Origin: Streptomyces sp. NK08204 | GTDB taxonomy: Bacteria; Actinomycetota; Actinomycetes; Streptomycetales; Streptomycetaceae | DNA: 64,000 nucleotides | Assembly (NCBI RefSeq): GCF_020400585.1 | Contig: NZ_JAINVF010000002.1 | Coordinates: 1 to 64,000 of the forward strand | Reading direction: 5' to 3' | In this document: positions 38,280 through 46,496 of the stretch, piece by piece | How the letters are laid out: each line of letters begins with the position of its first letter | How positions within the stretch are numbered: the stretch's first letter is position 1 | The notes under the pieces: model-generated | What the model was told of the DNA's origin: nothing | Databases searched by the model: none | The model's input: the letters and a program-made list of their open reading frames with translations, nothing else | Position numbers and translations under genes: made by a program

Positions 38280-39113
38280 TTACTTGGTGATCTGGCCGAT
38301 CTTCGGCGCGGGCTCGTTCTTGTAGCTGGCGGGGCCGAAGTTCTTGTCGACCGCCTTCTGCCAGGAGCCGTCGCTCACCATCTGCTCCAGCGCCTTGTTG
38401 ATCTTGTTGACCAGCTCGGTGTCGCCCTTCTTGACGCCGATGCCGTAGTTCTCGTTGCTCAGCTTCAGACCGGCGAGCTTGAACTGGCCCTTGTACTTGT
38501 CCTGTGCGGCGAAGCCCGCGAGGATCGAGTCGTCGGTGGTCACCGCGTTCACCGCGCCGCTCTGCAGGCCGGCGATGCACTCCGAGTAGGTGCTGTACTC
38601 GCGCAGGTTGGCCTTCGGGGCGATCGTCTTCTGGATGTTCTGCGCCGAGGTGGAGCCGGTCACGGAACACAGCTTCTTGCCGTTGAGGTCCGTGCCCTTG
38701 GAGATCGTCGAGTCCTTCTTGACCAGCAGGTCCTGGTGGGCCAGCAGGTAGGGGCCGCCGAAGTCGACCTTCTGCTGGCGCTCCGGGGTGATCGAGTAGG
38801 TGGCCGCGATGAACTTCACGTCCCCGCGCTGCAGCGCGTTCTCACGGTCGGCGCTCTTGGTCTCCACGAACTGGATCTGGTCCGGCTTGTAGCCGAGCTT
38901 GCCGGCGACATAGGTCGCCACGTCCACGTCGAAGCCCGAGAAGGAGCCGTCGGGCTGCTTCAGGCCGAGACCGGGCTGGTCGAACTTGATACCGATCTTG
39001 ATCTTCTTGCCGCCGTCCGAGCTGTTGTCGGAGTCGCCGCCGCCGCACGCGGTGGCGCCCACCGTGAGGGCGATTACGGCGGCCGAGGCGGCGGTGACCT
39101 TGCGGAGCTTCAT
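38280..39113 (-). CDS. gluB: Glutamate-binding lipoprotein GluB
   Basis: 277 residues. The signal peptide MKLRKVTAASAAVIALTVGA ends at the lipobox ATAC-GGG (Cys 23), so it is a membrane-anchored lipoprotein. The SBP_bac_3 fold is clear: KIGIKFDQPGLG, DVDVATYVAGKLGY, RGDVKFIAATYSITPER, GSWQKAVDKNFGP. The strong AAGGAAG site 6 nt before ATG is consistent with high synthesis. It captures glutamate outside the cell and delivers it to GluCD. The upstream open frame runs through the repeat array and is not coding. Confidence 0.92.
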   Translation of the reverse strand: MKLRKVTAASAAVIALTVGATACGGGDSDNSSDGGKKIKIGIKFDQPGLGLKQPDGSFSGFDVDVATYVAGKLGYKPDQIQFVETKSADRENALQRGDVKFIAATYSITPERQQKVDFGGPYLLAHQDLLVKKDSTISKGTDLNGKKLCSVTGSTSAQNIQKTIAPKANLREYSTYSECIAGLQSGAVNAVTTDDSILAGFAAQDKYKGQFKLAGLKLSNENYGIGVKKGDTELVNKINKALEQMVSDGSWQKAVDKNFGPASYKNEPAPKIGQITK

Positions 39114-39188
39114 GGTGAACTTCCTTCGAGTGGTGAGAACGGCGGTCCGTGGCGGACGGCGCATACGGCTCGTGCGGGCGCCGGTGCC

Positions 39189-39384
39189 CTGCGCCGTCAG
39201 CCGGAGAGGTACCTGCCGTCGGTCGGGGCGGGACCCGCCGTCAGTGGGAGCGGGACCTGCCGGGAGATCGGGCGGGATCTGCAGTCGGTGGCGCAGGGAC
39301 ATGCCGTCGGTGGTGCGGGGATGTTCCGTCAGTGATGCAGGAACATGCCGTCGGCGGGCAGGGATACCGTCAGTGGTGCAGGAT
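39189..39384 (-). repeat. Array of about nine 22-bp tandem repeats in the gluA-gluB spacer
   Basis: Units begin at 39189, 39211, 39233, 39255, 39277, 39299, 39321, 39343 (21 bp) and 39364. The shared core on the plus strand is close to GCCGTCRGTGGNGCGGG, with each unit starting mostly AC or AT. The last unit covers the gluA stop codon at 39370. The sequence is GC-rich but not a simple homopolymer, and the exact 22-bp period over seven units is hard to explain by chance. Function is unknown. Confidence 0.75.
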
Positions 39385-40146
39385 CTTGGACAGGAAGTCC
39401 TTGGCCCGGTCACTGCGCGGGTTGCTGAAGAACTGGTCCGGCGCAGCCTGTTCGACGATGCGGCCGTCGGCCATGAAGACCACGCGGTTCGCGGCCGAAC
39501 GCGCGAAGCCCATCTCATGGGTGACGACGATCATCGTCATGCCCTCACGGGCGAGCTGCTGCATGACCTCGAGGACCTCGTTGATCATCTCGGGGTCGAG
39601 GGCGGAGGTCGGCTCGTCGAAGAGCATGACCTTCGGGTCCATCGCCAGCGCCCGGGCGATGGCGACGCGCTGCTGCTGGCCGCCGGACAGCTGTGCGGGG
39701 TACTTGTCGGCCTGGCTGCCCACACCGACGCGGTCGAGCAGGGTGCGGGCCTTCGCCTCGGCCTGCTTCTTGTCCGCCTTGCGGACCTTGACCTGGCCGA
39801 GCATCACATTGTCGAGCACGGTCTTGTGCGCGAAGAGATTGAAGGACTGGAAGACCATCCCGACGTCGGCGCGCAGCCGCGCCAGCTCCTTGCCCTCCTG
39901 GGGCAGGGGCCTGCCGTCGATCGTGATGCTGCCCGAGTCGATGGTCTCCAGGCGGTTGATGGTGCGGCACAGGGTCGACTTTCCGGACCCGGAGGGTCCG
40001 ATGACCACGACGACCTCGCCGCGGGCGATCGTCAGGTCGATGTCCTGGAGCACATGCAACGCGCCGTAGTGCTTGTTGACGCTCTTCAGGACGACCAGTT
40101 CGTCGGATGCGGCCACGTTCTCCTTGGCCACCGATACTGCGGTCAT
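39370..40146 (-). CDS. gluA: Glutamate ABC transporter ATP-binding protein GluA
   Basis: 258 residues. Walker A GPSGSGKST, Q-loop VFQSFNLF, signature LSGGQQQRVAIARAL, Walker B VMLFDEPTSALDPE and the H-loop VTHEMGFA are intact. This is the polar amino acid importer type. It is the first gene of gluABCD; transcription starts in the 294-bp region shared with the divergent gluR, where a tandem ATCTGAG repeat is present. Confidence 0.93.
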   Translation of the reverse strand: MTAVSVAKENVAASDELVVLKSVNKHYGALHVLQDIDLTIARGEVVVVIGPSGSGKSTLCRTINRLETIDSGSITIDGRPLPQEGKELARLRADVGMVFQSFNLFAHKTVLDNVMLGQVKVRKADKKQAEAKARTLLDRVGVGSQADKYPAQLSGGQQQRVAIARALAMDPKVMLFDEPTSALDPEMINEVLEVMQQLAREGMTMIVVTHEMGFARSAANRVVFMADGRIVEQAAPDQFFSNPRSDRAKDFLSKILHH

Positions 40147-40213
40147 CGCTCTCAGGCTCCGTCCTCCTCGGTTTCGGTGGACAGTAGTGAGGCGCGATGA
40201 CCTGCGTCATCAC

Positions 40214-40231
40214 ATCTGAGGGGAATCTGAG
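40214..40231. promoter_or_regulatory. Direct repeat in the gluA-gluR divergent region, possible GluR site
   Basis: ATCTGAG at 40214-40220 and again at 40225-40231, an 11-bp period (one helical turn), which is the usual layout of OmpR-family operators. It lies 68 bp before the gluA start. In S. coelicolor GluR is reported to act on gluABCD; that this repeat is the site is my inference. Confidence 0.45.
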
Positions 40232-40440
40232 CATCACGATCCGATAGCAATCGGACACGTGTCGTAACAGGGCCGCCCGGGAGCGTATCGGCCGGATAAC
40301 GGAAGTCACGGGCAACCGGAAGCCTCTTGACGCCGTCCTTGTCCATCGGCGTCACTGCCATGGTGCACACCCGCGTGCACGTGATCCACAAAGCGAACGT
40401 AAACCGAGACCGTACGGACACCGAACCGGAGGGAGACGCG

Positions 40441-41127
40441 GTGAGGCTGCTGCTCGTCGAGGACGACAACCATGTCGCCGCCGCCCTGTCCGCGGTGCTC
40501 ATGCGGCACGGATTCGACGTCACCCATGCGCGCAGCGGCGAGGAGGCCCTCCGGGCACTCGTCCCCGAGGGGCCCGGCTTCGGCGTGGTCCTGCTCGACC
40601 TCGGCCTGCCCGACCAGGACGGCTACGAGGTGTGCGGCAAGATCCGCAAGCGCACCAGCACCCCGGTGATCATGGTCACCGCGCGCTCCGACGTCCGCTC
40701 CCGCATCCACGGGCTCAACCTGGGCGCCGACGACTACGTGGTGAAGCCGTACGACACCGGGGAACTGCTCGCCCGGATCCACGCGGTCAGCCGGCGCACC
40801 GCCCACGAGGACGCCGGGGCCCGCGGTGAGAGCGCCCTGCGGCTCGGCCCCGTACGCATCGAACTGCCCACACGGCAGGTCACCGTCGAGGGTTCGGTCG
40901 TCCAACTGACCCGCAAGGAGTTCGACCTGCTCGCGCTGCTCGCCCAGCGCCCCGGGGTGGTCTTCCGCCGGGAACAGATCATCAGCGAGGTGTGGCGCAC
41001 CAGCTGGGAGGGCACCGGACGCACCCTGGAGGTGCACGTCGCCTCCCTGCGCGCCAAGCTGCGCATGCCCGCGCTGATCGAGACCGTACGCGGCGTCGGC
41101 TACCGGCTCGTCGCCCCGGCCGCCTAG
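40441..41127 (+). CDS. gluR: OmpR-family response regulator GluR
   Basis: 228 residues; GTG is preceded by GGAGGGAG. Receiver domain with acidic pair LLLVEDD, phospho-Asp in VVLLDLGLPDQDGYEV, and the Lys in YVVKPYD; the winged-helix output domain has LTRKEFDLLALLAQRPG and RTLEVHVASLRAKL. It is divergent from gluA and 9 nt before its kinase gene. In S. coelicolor GluR-GluK senses glutamate and is needed for gluABCD-dependent uptake. An inverted repeat GACGCC-N13-GGCGTC (40329-40353) lies upstream. Confidence 0.88.
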   Translation: MRLLLVEDDNHVAAALSAVLMRHGFDVTHARSGEEALRALVPEGPGFGVVLLDLGLPDQDGYEVCGKIRKRTSTPVIMVTARSDVRSRIHGLNLGADDYVVKPYDTGELLARIHAVSRRTAHEDAGARGESALRLGPVRIELPTRQVTVEGSVVQLTRKEFDLLALLAQRPGVVFRREQIISEVWRTSWEGTGRTLEVHVASLRAKLRMPALIETVRGVGYRLVAPAA

Positions 41128-41136
41128 CGGGGACGG

Positions 41137-42570
41137 GTGCGCACCCGGCTCCTGCCGCTGCTCATCGTCCTGATGGCGGCCGTACTCCTCGCCCTCGGCG
41201 TCCCGCTCGCCGTCAGCGTGGCCGCCGCCCAGCAGCAGAAGGTCGTCGTCGACCGGATCGACGACACCGCGCGGTTCGCCGCCCTCGCCCAGTTCGTCGC
41301 CGACGGACCCAGCGGCTCCCGCCGTACCGCCCCGGACGAGCGCCTGGAGACGCTCCGCCGCGAACTGGACAGCTACTACGGCGTCTACGGCATACGCGCG
41401 GGCGTCTTCTACCGCAACGGGTCGGCGATGGCCAACGCCCCCGTCGACTGGTTCGTACCCACCACGGGGGAGATGCGGGGGGCCTTCGACGAGGCGCTGC
41501 TGAGCCGGCGCAGCCACGACCCGCGGCAGGTGTGGCCCTGGCAGCGCAGCCGGCTGATCGTGGCCTCGCCCGTGATCCGGGACGGGGATGTCGTGGCCGT
41601 CGTCGTCACCGACTCGCCCACCGGGCAGATGCGCTCGCGGACCCTGCGCGGCTGGCTGTTCATCGGCGCAGGCGAGATCGCCGCCATGCTGCTCGCCGTC
41701 GGCGCCGCGCTGCGGCTGACGGGTTGGGTTCTCAAACCCGTACGCATCCTCGACGCCACCACCCACGACATCGCCACCGGGCGCCTGAAGTCCCGGGTCG
41801 CGTTCGGCAGCGGGCCGCCGGAACTCAGACGCCTGGCCCGCTCGTTCAACGAGATGGCGGACAACGTCGAGGACGTGCTGGAGCAGCAGCGCGCCTTCGT
41901 CGCCGACGCCTCGCACCAGCTGCGCAACCCGCTCTCGGCGCTGCTGCTGCGCATCGAACTGCTCGCCCTGGAACTGCCCGAGGACAACGAGGAGATCGCC
42001 TCGGTGCGCACCGAGGGCAAGCGCCTCGCCCAGGTGCTGGACGACCTGCTCGACCTGGCGCTCGCCGAGCACGTCGAGGCCGACCTCGGACTGACCGACA
42101 TCGGCGCCCTCGCCGAGGAGCGGGTGGCCGCCTGGTCACCGGCCGCCGGGGCCAAGGGCGTCCGGCTCACGGGCGACTGCCCGCCCACCACCGCCTGGGC
42201 CGACCCGATCACCCTGTCCAGCGCGCTGGACGCCGTCATCGACAACGCCGTGAAATTCACCCCCGAGGGGGGCACCGTCGAGGTCGCCGTCTCCGCCGAC
42301 GGCGACACCTCCACGGTCGTGGTCACCGACACCGGCCCAGGCCTCACCGACGAGGAACTCGCGCGCGTGGGCGACCGTTTCTGGCGCAGCGGACGCCACC
42401 AGAACGTCAAGGGCTCCGGCCTGGGCCTGTCCATCACCCGGGCCCTGCTCGCGGCGGGCGGCGGCTCCATCGGCTACGCCCACCACGAGCCGCGCGGACT
42501 CCGGGTGACCGTCACCGTGCCCCGGCACGCGGAGACCGGCCAGGACGCTCAGGGCTTCACCGAACGGTAG
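41137..42570 (+). CDS. gluK: Sensor histidine kinase GluK
   Basis: 477 residues from GTG. TM1 (LLPLLIVLMAAVLLALGVPLAVSV), an extracytoplasmic loop of about 140 residues, TM2 (GWLFIGAGEIAAMLLAVGAAL), a HAMP domain, HisKA with ADASHQLRNPLSALLLRIEL (phospho-His), and HATPase with DNAVKFTPEGG and GSGLGLSITRALLAAGGG. The His is in the SHQLRNP form common to Streptomyces kinases. The gene ends tail-to-tail, overlapping the TAXI gene by 22 bp. Confidence 0.88.
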   Translation: MRTRLLPLLIVLMAAVLLALGVPLAVSVAAAQQQKVVVDRIDDTARFAALAQFVADGPSGSRRTAPDERLETLRRELDSYYGVYGIRAGVFYRNGSAMANAPVDWFVPTTGEMRGAFDEALLSRRSHDPRQVWPWQRSRLIVASPVIRDGDVVAVVVTDSPTGQMRSRTLRGWLFIGAGEIAAMLLAVGAALRLTGWVLKPVRILDATTHDIATGRLKSRVAFGSGPPELRRLARSFNEMADNVEDVLEQQRAFVADASHQLRNPLSALLLRIELLALELPEDNEEIASVRTEGKRLAQVLDDLLDLALAEHVEADLGLTDIGALAEERVAAWSPAAGAKGVRLTGDCPPTTAWADPITLSSALDAVIDNAVKFTPEGGTVEVAVSADGDTSTVVVTDTGPGLTDEELARVGDRFWRSGRHQNVKGSGLGLSITRALLAAGGGSIGYAHHEPRGLRVTVTVPRHAETGQDAQGFTER

Positions 42571-43547
42571 TAACGCCGGGCGCCCTCGTGCAGGACCAGC
42601 GGGTCGGTGTAGATCGCGGTGCGCAGGTCGACCAGCTGCGCGGAGTGGACGTGCGCACCGATGCCGTCCCGGCTCTTGATCACCGTACGGGTCACCCACT
42701 CGGTCAGCCGCGGATCCATGTCCTTGCGGGTCATCAGCAGGTTGGCCACGGCGATCGTCGGCACGGCAGAGCCCTGCTGCACGGACGGATAGGCCGACTC
42801 GGGCATGTTCGTGGTCCGGTAGTAGCGCGCGGCATCCCCTTCGGAGTGCAGTCTGGTCACGAGTTCGCCCTCGATCGGCACGAACCTGACGGCGGATGTC
42901 CGCGCCAGCTCGACCAGGCCCTTGGTGGGCAGGCCGCCCGACCAGAAGAAGGCGTCGATCGTGCCCTGCCGCAGCTTGTCCGGCCCGGTGTCGATGCCCT
43001 CCGGCATCGGGCTGATGTCCTTGTGGGGATCGATCCCCGCGGCCTGAAGCACCCGGTTCGCGATCAGCCGCACCCCGGAGTCGGGCAGCCCGACGGCCAC
43101 CCGCTTGTGCCGCAGGTCCGCGACGCTCCGGATGTCCGAGTCGCGTGCCACGACGAGCTGCACGTAGTCGTCGTAGAGCCGGGCCACCCCGCGCAGCCGG
43201 CCCGCACCGCGGCCGTGCCGCAGCTCGTACTCCTCCACCGCGTCGGCCGCCGCGATCGTGAAGTCGGCCTTGCCGGTCGCGACCCTCTGCACGTTCTCCT
43301 GGGAACCGTCGCTGTTGAGCAGTTTCACGCGCAGACCGGGCATGTCCCTGCCCAGCTCGGTGCGCAGCCGCTCCCCGTACTCCTGGTAGACGCCCCGGGG
43401 CGTACCGGTGCTGAAGACGATCGTCCCGCTCGGCGGCTTCTCGCCCAGCGGCAGCAGCCACCACAGCAGCAGGCCGAGGGCCACGACGCCGACGGCCGTG
43501 CCCTGGAGAGCCCGGTGCCTGCTGATACGGGGGAACGGTCTGGACAT
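42549..43547 (-). CDS. TAXI-family TRAP transporter solute-binding protein
   Basis: 332 residues. A membrane segment near the N-terminus (GTAVGVVALGLLLWWLLPLG) acts as signal or anchor. The TAXI domain starts at IVFSTGTPRGVYQEYGERLR and includes DFTIAAADAVEEY, KRVAVGLPDSGVRLIANRVL and the FFWSGGLPTKGL motif. These proteins bind dicarboxylates or glutamate-like ligands for TRAP transporters, but no TRAP membrane subunits are nearby, and it may work as a ligand sensor partner of GluK (inference from position). The ATG chosen (MSRPFPRIS) has AGGA upstream. Confidence 0.83.
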   Translation of the reverse strand: MSRPFPRISRHRALQGTAVGVVALGLLLWWLLPLGEKPPSGTIVFSTGTPRGVYQEYGERLRTELGRDMPGLRVKLLNSDGSQENVQRVATGKADFTIAAADAVEEYELRHGRGAGRLRGVARLYDDYVQLVVARDSDIRSVADLRHKRVAVGLPDSGVRLIANRVLQAAGIDPHKDISPMPEGIDTGPDKLRQGTIDAFFWSGGLPTKGLVELARTSAVRFVPIEGELVTRLHSEGDAARYYRTTNMPESAYPSVQQGSAVPTIAVANLLMTRKDMDPRLTEWVTRTVIKSRDGIGAHVHSAQLVDLRTAIYTDPLVLHEGARRYYRSVKP

Positions 43548-43655
43548 GCGGGCGATCCTGCCAGGCCGTGACCGGGGCTGACCAGGGCAGGGGGCGCCTC
43601 GGGCACGCTCAGGCTCGGGGACTTCTCCTGGACCGCTCCGACTCCTGAGCTGCCC

Positions 43656-43696
43656 TGTGGACAAGTCATGGGTCCATTCCTGGGCCCTGTGGACAA
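43656..43696 (+). promoter_or_regulatory. Two DnaA boxes upstream of the MazG-like gene
   Basis: TGTGGACAA occurs at 43656-43664 and 43688-43696, the exact complement of the Streptomyces DnaA box TTGTCCACA. Both are embedded in the same 12-mer CCCTGTGGACAA, in the same orientation, 32 bp apart (three helical turns), 38 bp upstream of the gene's start. Confidence 0.65.
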
Positions 43697-43722
43697 CTCC
43701 GGGCGCTGTCGGCGCCCGCCGC

Positions 43723-43728
43723 TAGAGT
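43723..43728 (+). promoter_or_regulatory. Leaderless promoter -10 of the MazG-like gene
   Basis: TAGAGT, 6 nt before the ATG; no Shine-Dalgarno sequence. The DnaA boxes lie just upstream. Confidence 0.6.
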
Positions 43729-43734
43729 CGCCGT

Positions 43735-44178
43735 ATGAGCCACTCCTCCGCCGGTCACTCTCCCGCCGGCCTCGTCCGTGAGTTCCACCTCGCCTTCGGC
43801 CTCGACGCCCGCAGCACGCCGGCCGAGGTGTCCCCCGAACTGGCCGCGCATCGCGGGGAGCTGCTCGCCGAGGAGGCCGCGGAGGTGGCCGAGGTCGCGG
43901 TCGAGGGACCGCTGGACCGGCTCGCGCACGAGCTGGCGGACGTGGTCTACGTGGCGTACGGCACGGCCCTGGTGCACGGCATCGACCTCGACCAGGTGAT
44001 CGCCGAGATCCACCGCGCCAACATGAGCAAGATCGGGCCGGACGGGCAGGTCGCCCGGCGGGCCGACGGCAAGGTCCTCAAGGGCGAGCATTACCGGGCG
44101 CCGGGCGTCGCCGCGGTGCTGCGCCGCCAAGGCTGGATACCGGCGGCTCGACCGGACGCCTCCGGACCGCGTGCGTAG
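43735..44178 (+). CDS. MazG-like nucleotide pyrophosphohydrolase
   Basis: 147 residues. LLAEEAAEVAEVAVEGPLDRLAHELADVVYVAYGTAL carries the EExxE-12-ExxD-type metal-binding pattern of the all-alpha NTP pyrophosphatase superfamily, and ANMSKIGPDGQVARRADGKVLKG is typical of the MazG-like/HisE-like branch. These enzymes hydrolyse (d)NTPs to monophosphates, cleaning the nucleotide pool. The upstream region has a leaderless promoter and two DnaA boxes. Confidence 0.82.
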   Translation: MSHSSAGHSPAGLVREFHLAFGLDARSTPAEVSPELAAHRGELLAEEAAEVAEVAVEGPLDRLAHELADVVYVAYGTALVHGIDLDQVIAEIHRANMSKIGPDGQVARRADGKVLKGEHYRAPGVAAVLRRQGWIPAARPDASGPRA

Positions 44179-44442
44179 GGTGACGCCGAGCAGGGGCGCT
44201 CCACAGGCTCCGCCGGGTCCACGCGGCGCACCCACGCCCACCGGGCGCCTGCCCGAGGCGCAATACCCCGTCCAGGCTGCTCATCCGCGCGGTGGACCGC
44301 AGGACAGGCGGAGCCTGGACGCGGACGAGCCTTCAGGCTACGTCCGGAGCCTCCAGCCCCCACCCGCGCGGCAGCGGCCAGACGTGCGGCAGCGGCCAGG
44401 CGTGCGGCGATCGGGTTCCGGGGCTGGGTGGGCGCCTGGGGG

Positions 44443-44895
44443 TCAGCGCCGGTAGAGGCCGACGATGGTGCCGCTGGCCAGCTCCTGCCGGTCGAGCGCC
44501 GCGTGTACCTCGGAGGCATCGGCCCGGTCCGGGAGGGACACGTGCGCGGGGAGGGCGTAGAGGCGGAAGACGTAGTGATGCGCGTCGTCGCCGACCGGGG
44601 GCCGCGGCCCGCCCCAGCCCTGTTCCCCGAAACCGTTGCGGTGCGAATGGCTGCCCGAGGGCGCCTCACCGGCGTCCAGCCCGCCGGTGTGCGGGTCGAT
44701 GCCGGTGACGAGCCAGTGCACGAAGCTTCCCGAGGGCGCGTCGGGGTCTTCGCACAACAGGGCCAGCTCCGCGGTGCCGTCCGGCAGTCCGGACCAGCTC
44801 AGCGGCGGAGAGAGGTTCTCCGCGTCCTTGGCGTGGCGGCGCGGGATCATGCTGTGATCGTTGAACGCCGTGCTTCTGAGTTCGATACCGGCCAT
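44443..44895 (-). CDS. YbhB/YbcL-type PEBP family protein
   Basis: 150 residues. AGIELRSTAFNDHSMIPRRHA opens the phosphatidylethanolamine-binding-like fold; NLSPPLSWSGLPDGTAELALLCEDPDAPSGSFVHWLVTGIDP and HHYVFRLYALP are the conserved ligand-pocket motifs. Bacterial members bind small anions or lipids, function unclear. The frame is open upstream, but MAGIELRS is the conserved start. The 264 bp between it and the MazG-like gene hold no gene I can support. Confidence 0.85.
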   Translation of the reverse strand: MAGIELRSTAFNDHSMIPRRHAKDAENLSPPLSWSGLPDGTAELALLCEDPDAPSGSFVHWLVTGIDPHTGGLDAGEAPSGSHSHRNGFGEQGWGGPRPPVGDDAHHYVFRLYALPAHVSLPDRADASEVHAALDRQELASGTIVGLYRR

Positions 44896-45088
44896 GCGCC
44901 CCGGAGTACCCCTCGCACAGGGGCTCACGCGCCCCCGAGGACGGCCTGCTGGCGGCTCGGCCGGATCCCGCGGCCTGACCCGTCGAGCCCCAAGAGCCAC
45001 AGCGGCACGTCCAGCCAGGCTCCGCGGCGTGCAGCAGGCGCATGTTCCTCGACCAGGAACGGGCACCTCCTGGTCAACCCGGACCGTG

Positions 45089-45745
45089 TCACGCCGGCAC
45101 CGTGCGCAGGCGTTCCTCGCACCACTCCCGGGCCGTCTCGGCGACCTGCTCCAGCGCGCCGGGCTCCTCGAAGAGATGCGTGGCTCCCGGGATCACCCGC
45201 AGCGAGTTGGCGGCGCGCATCCGCCGGGCGGCCTGCTCGTTGAGCCGGAGCACCTCCTGGTCCCGGCCGCCGACGATCAGCAGTACGGGGGCGCGTACCG
45301 CGGGGAGCGCGTCGTCCGCCAGATCGGGCCGTCCGCCGCGCGATATGACGGTCAGCACCCGGCCCGGGTGCTCGGCGGCGGCCACCAGGGCGGCAGCGGC
45401 GCCGGTGCTGGCGCCGAAGAGGACGACGGGCAGGTCACGGGTGCCGGGCCGAGCGCCGAGCCAGTCCAGCGTGGCCACGAGCCGGCGCCCCAGCAACGGA
45501 ATGTCGAAACGGTGCTCGGCGGTGAGCACGTCCCGGCGCTCCTCCGCCTCGGTGAGCAGGTCGATCAGCAGGGTGCCCATCCCGGCGTCGCGCAACTCGG
45601 CTGCGACCGCCCGGTTCCGTGGGCTGTGCCGGGAGCTACCGCTGCCGTGCGCGAACAGCACCACGGCCCGCGCCTGCTCCGGCAGCACAAGATCCCCGGA
45701 GAGAACGGCGCCGTCGACAGGCACGTGTACGGATTCGGACTTCAT
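45089..45745 (-). CDS. Alpha/beta hydrolase (dienelactone hydrolase-like)
   Basis: 218 residues. VHVPVDGAVLSGDLVLPEQARAVVLFAHGSGSSRHSPRN is the oxyanion-region start, the nucleophile elbow is FGASTGAAAAL, the acid is in LLIVGGRDQEVL, and the histidine is in VIPGATHLFEEPGAL. Actinobacterial homologues are often fused to a phosphoribosyltransferase domain; here it stands alone. GAAGAAG precedes MKSESVHVP at 7 nt. No substrate can be assigned. Confidence 0.82.
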   Translation of the reverse strand: MKSESVHVPVDGAVLSGDLVLPEQARAVVLFAHGSGSSRHSPRNRAVAAELRDAGMGTLLIDLLTEAEERRDVLTAEHRFDIPLLGRRLVATLDWLGARPGTRDLPVVLFGASTGAAAALVAAAEHPGRVLTVISRGGRPDLADDALPAVRAPVLLIVGGRDQEVLRLNEQAARRMRAANSLRVIPGATHLFEEPGALEQVAETAREWCEERLRTVPA

Positions 45746-46139
45746 CGCGATCAGCTTCTTCAACACGAGTCGAAAGAACTTCCGTCTCCCCAACCCGCGT
45801 ACCCCGTGCTGGACGGACGTGCACGTCACGTCGATGGCATCGCTGGTGCTGTGACCGCAGGGGTTCACCGGACGGTGCCGGTGAACCCCACGCGTTGTGC
45901 CCGCGGCCGGCATCGGCTGCCTGCGCGCGGAACGTCACCAGCCCGACGTCTTGGGGGCGCCCCCGCTCTTTGAGCGCCCCCAAGTGCCCCGTGCCGCTGC
46001 GCGTCCAGGGTCCCTGGCGCCCCGACGGCAGCACGGCGAGAGCTGCCGGAGGTGGTACCGGGGGCGAGGAGTGCGCCGGAGGGAGCGGGGTGGGCCAGGC
46101 CCCGCCCGTTGCCCCGGCCCCGCTTGGCTGACGTGCCCC
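45746..46139. other. Intergenic region with two strong hairpins
   Basis: No gene supported. GGGTTCACCG (45861-45870) pairs with CGGTGAACCC (45879-45888); CTTGGGGGCGC (45950-45960) pairs perfectly with GCGCCCCCAAG (45974-45984). Both lie downstream of the sigma operon on the minus strand and may end it, though neither has a T run. Confidence 0.55.
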
Positions 46140-46496
46140 TCAACGGTGGTGTCGGCTGTCGGCACGTCCGCGGCCTTCTGCCTTGGCGAGGGTGCAGACG
46201 CCGGCCGCACACTTTCGCTCCAGGCGGCCACGGGAGACGGTCTGGGCCAGGCCGACCATCCAGCAGGTGGGGCAGCCGCGGAAGGCGATCAGGCCCAGGG
46301 GAGCCACCAGCAGGATCGCCGGGCCGGCGATGGGCACCAGGGCGATCGAGCCGATGATCAGCCCGAAGCCGATGACGCCGCGCGCCAGGTGGCGCGGGAC
46401 GGACTTGCTCGCGAAGTTCCTCTCGGCGGCCGTGGGCACTTCGGTGGCCGGGGCGTCCTCGCTCTTCATGGACCTCACGGTGTTCACGGTCGTCAC
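46140..46496 (-). CDS. DUF2892 (YgaP-like) membrane protein with CPTCW motif
   Basis: 118 residues. After a polar N-terminus come two transmembrane helices (VIGFGLIIGSIALVPIAGPA and ILLVAPLGLIAFRGCPTC), a DUF2892 hairpin ending in GCPTCW. Two more cysteines lie in the C-terminal tail (KCAAGVC). The ATG overlaps the end of the ECF sigma gene by 4 nt, the position where a sigma regulator is often found. A redox-responsive partner of the sigma factor is possible but unproven; it lacks the ZAS anti-sigma motif. Confidence 0.8.
   Translation of the reverse strand: MTTVNTVRSMKSEDAPATEVPTAAERNFASKSVPRHLARGVIGFGLIIGSIALVPIAGPAILLVAPLGLIAFRGCPTCWMVGLAQTVSRGRLERKCAAGVCTLAKAEGRGRADSRHHR

Noticed and set aside
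39189..39384. The 22-bp repeats considered as a CRISPR array
   Set aside because: Units abut directly with no spacers and are too diverged; no cas gene is present.
39900..40203. A possible upstream leader peptide (MTQVIAPHYC...) before gluA
   Set aside because: No stop codon follows soon; it reads out of frame deep into gluA and has no cluster of regulatory codons.
40306..42072. A long open frame (about 590 codons) opposite gluR and gluK
   Set aside because: Antisense shadow with composition-biased translation and no family match, while the sense strand encodes a complete response regulator and kinase.
44179..44442. Short open frames between the MazG-like and PEBP genes
   Set aside because: No ribosome binding site and no recognisable motifs, and composition explains the open frames.
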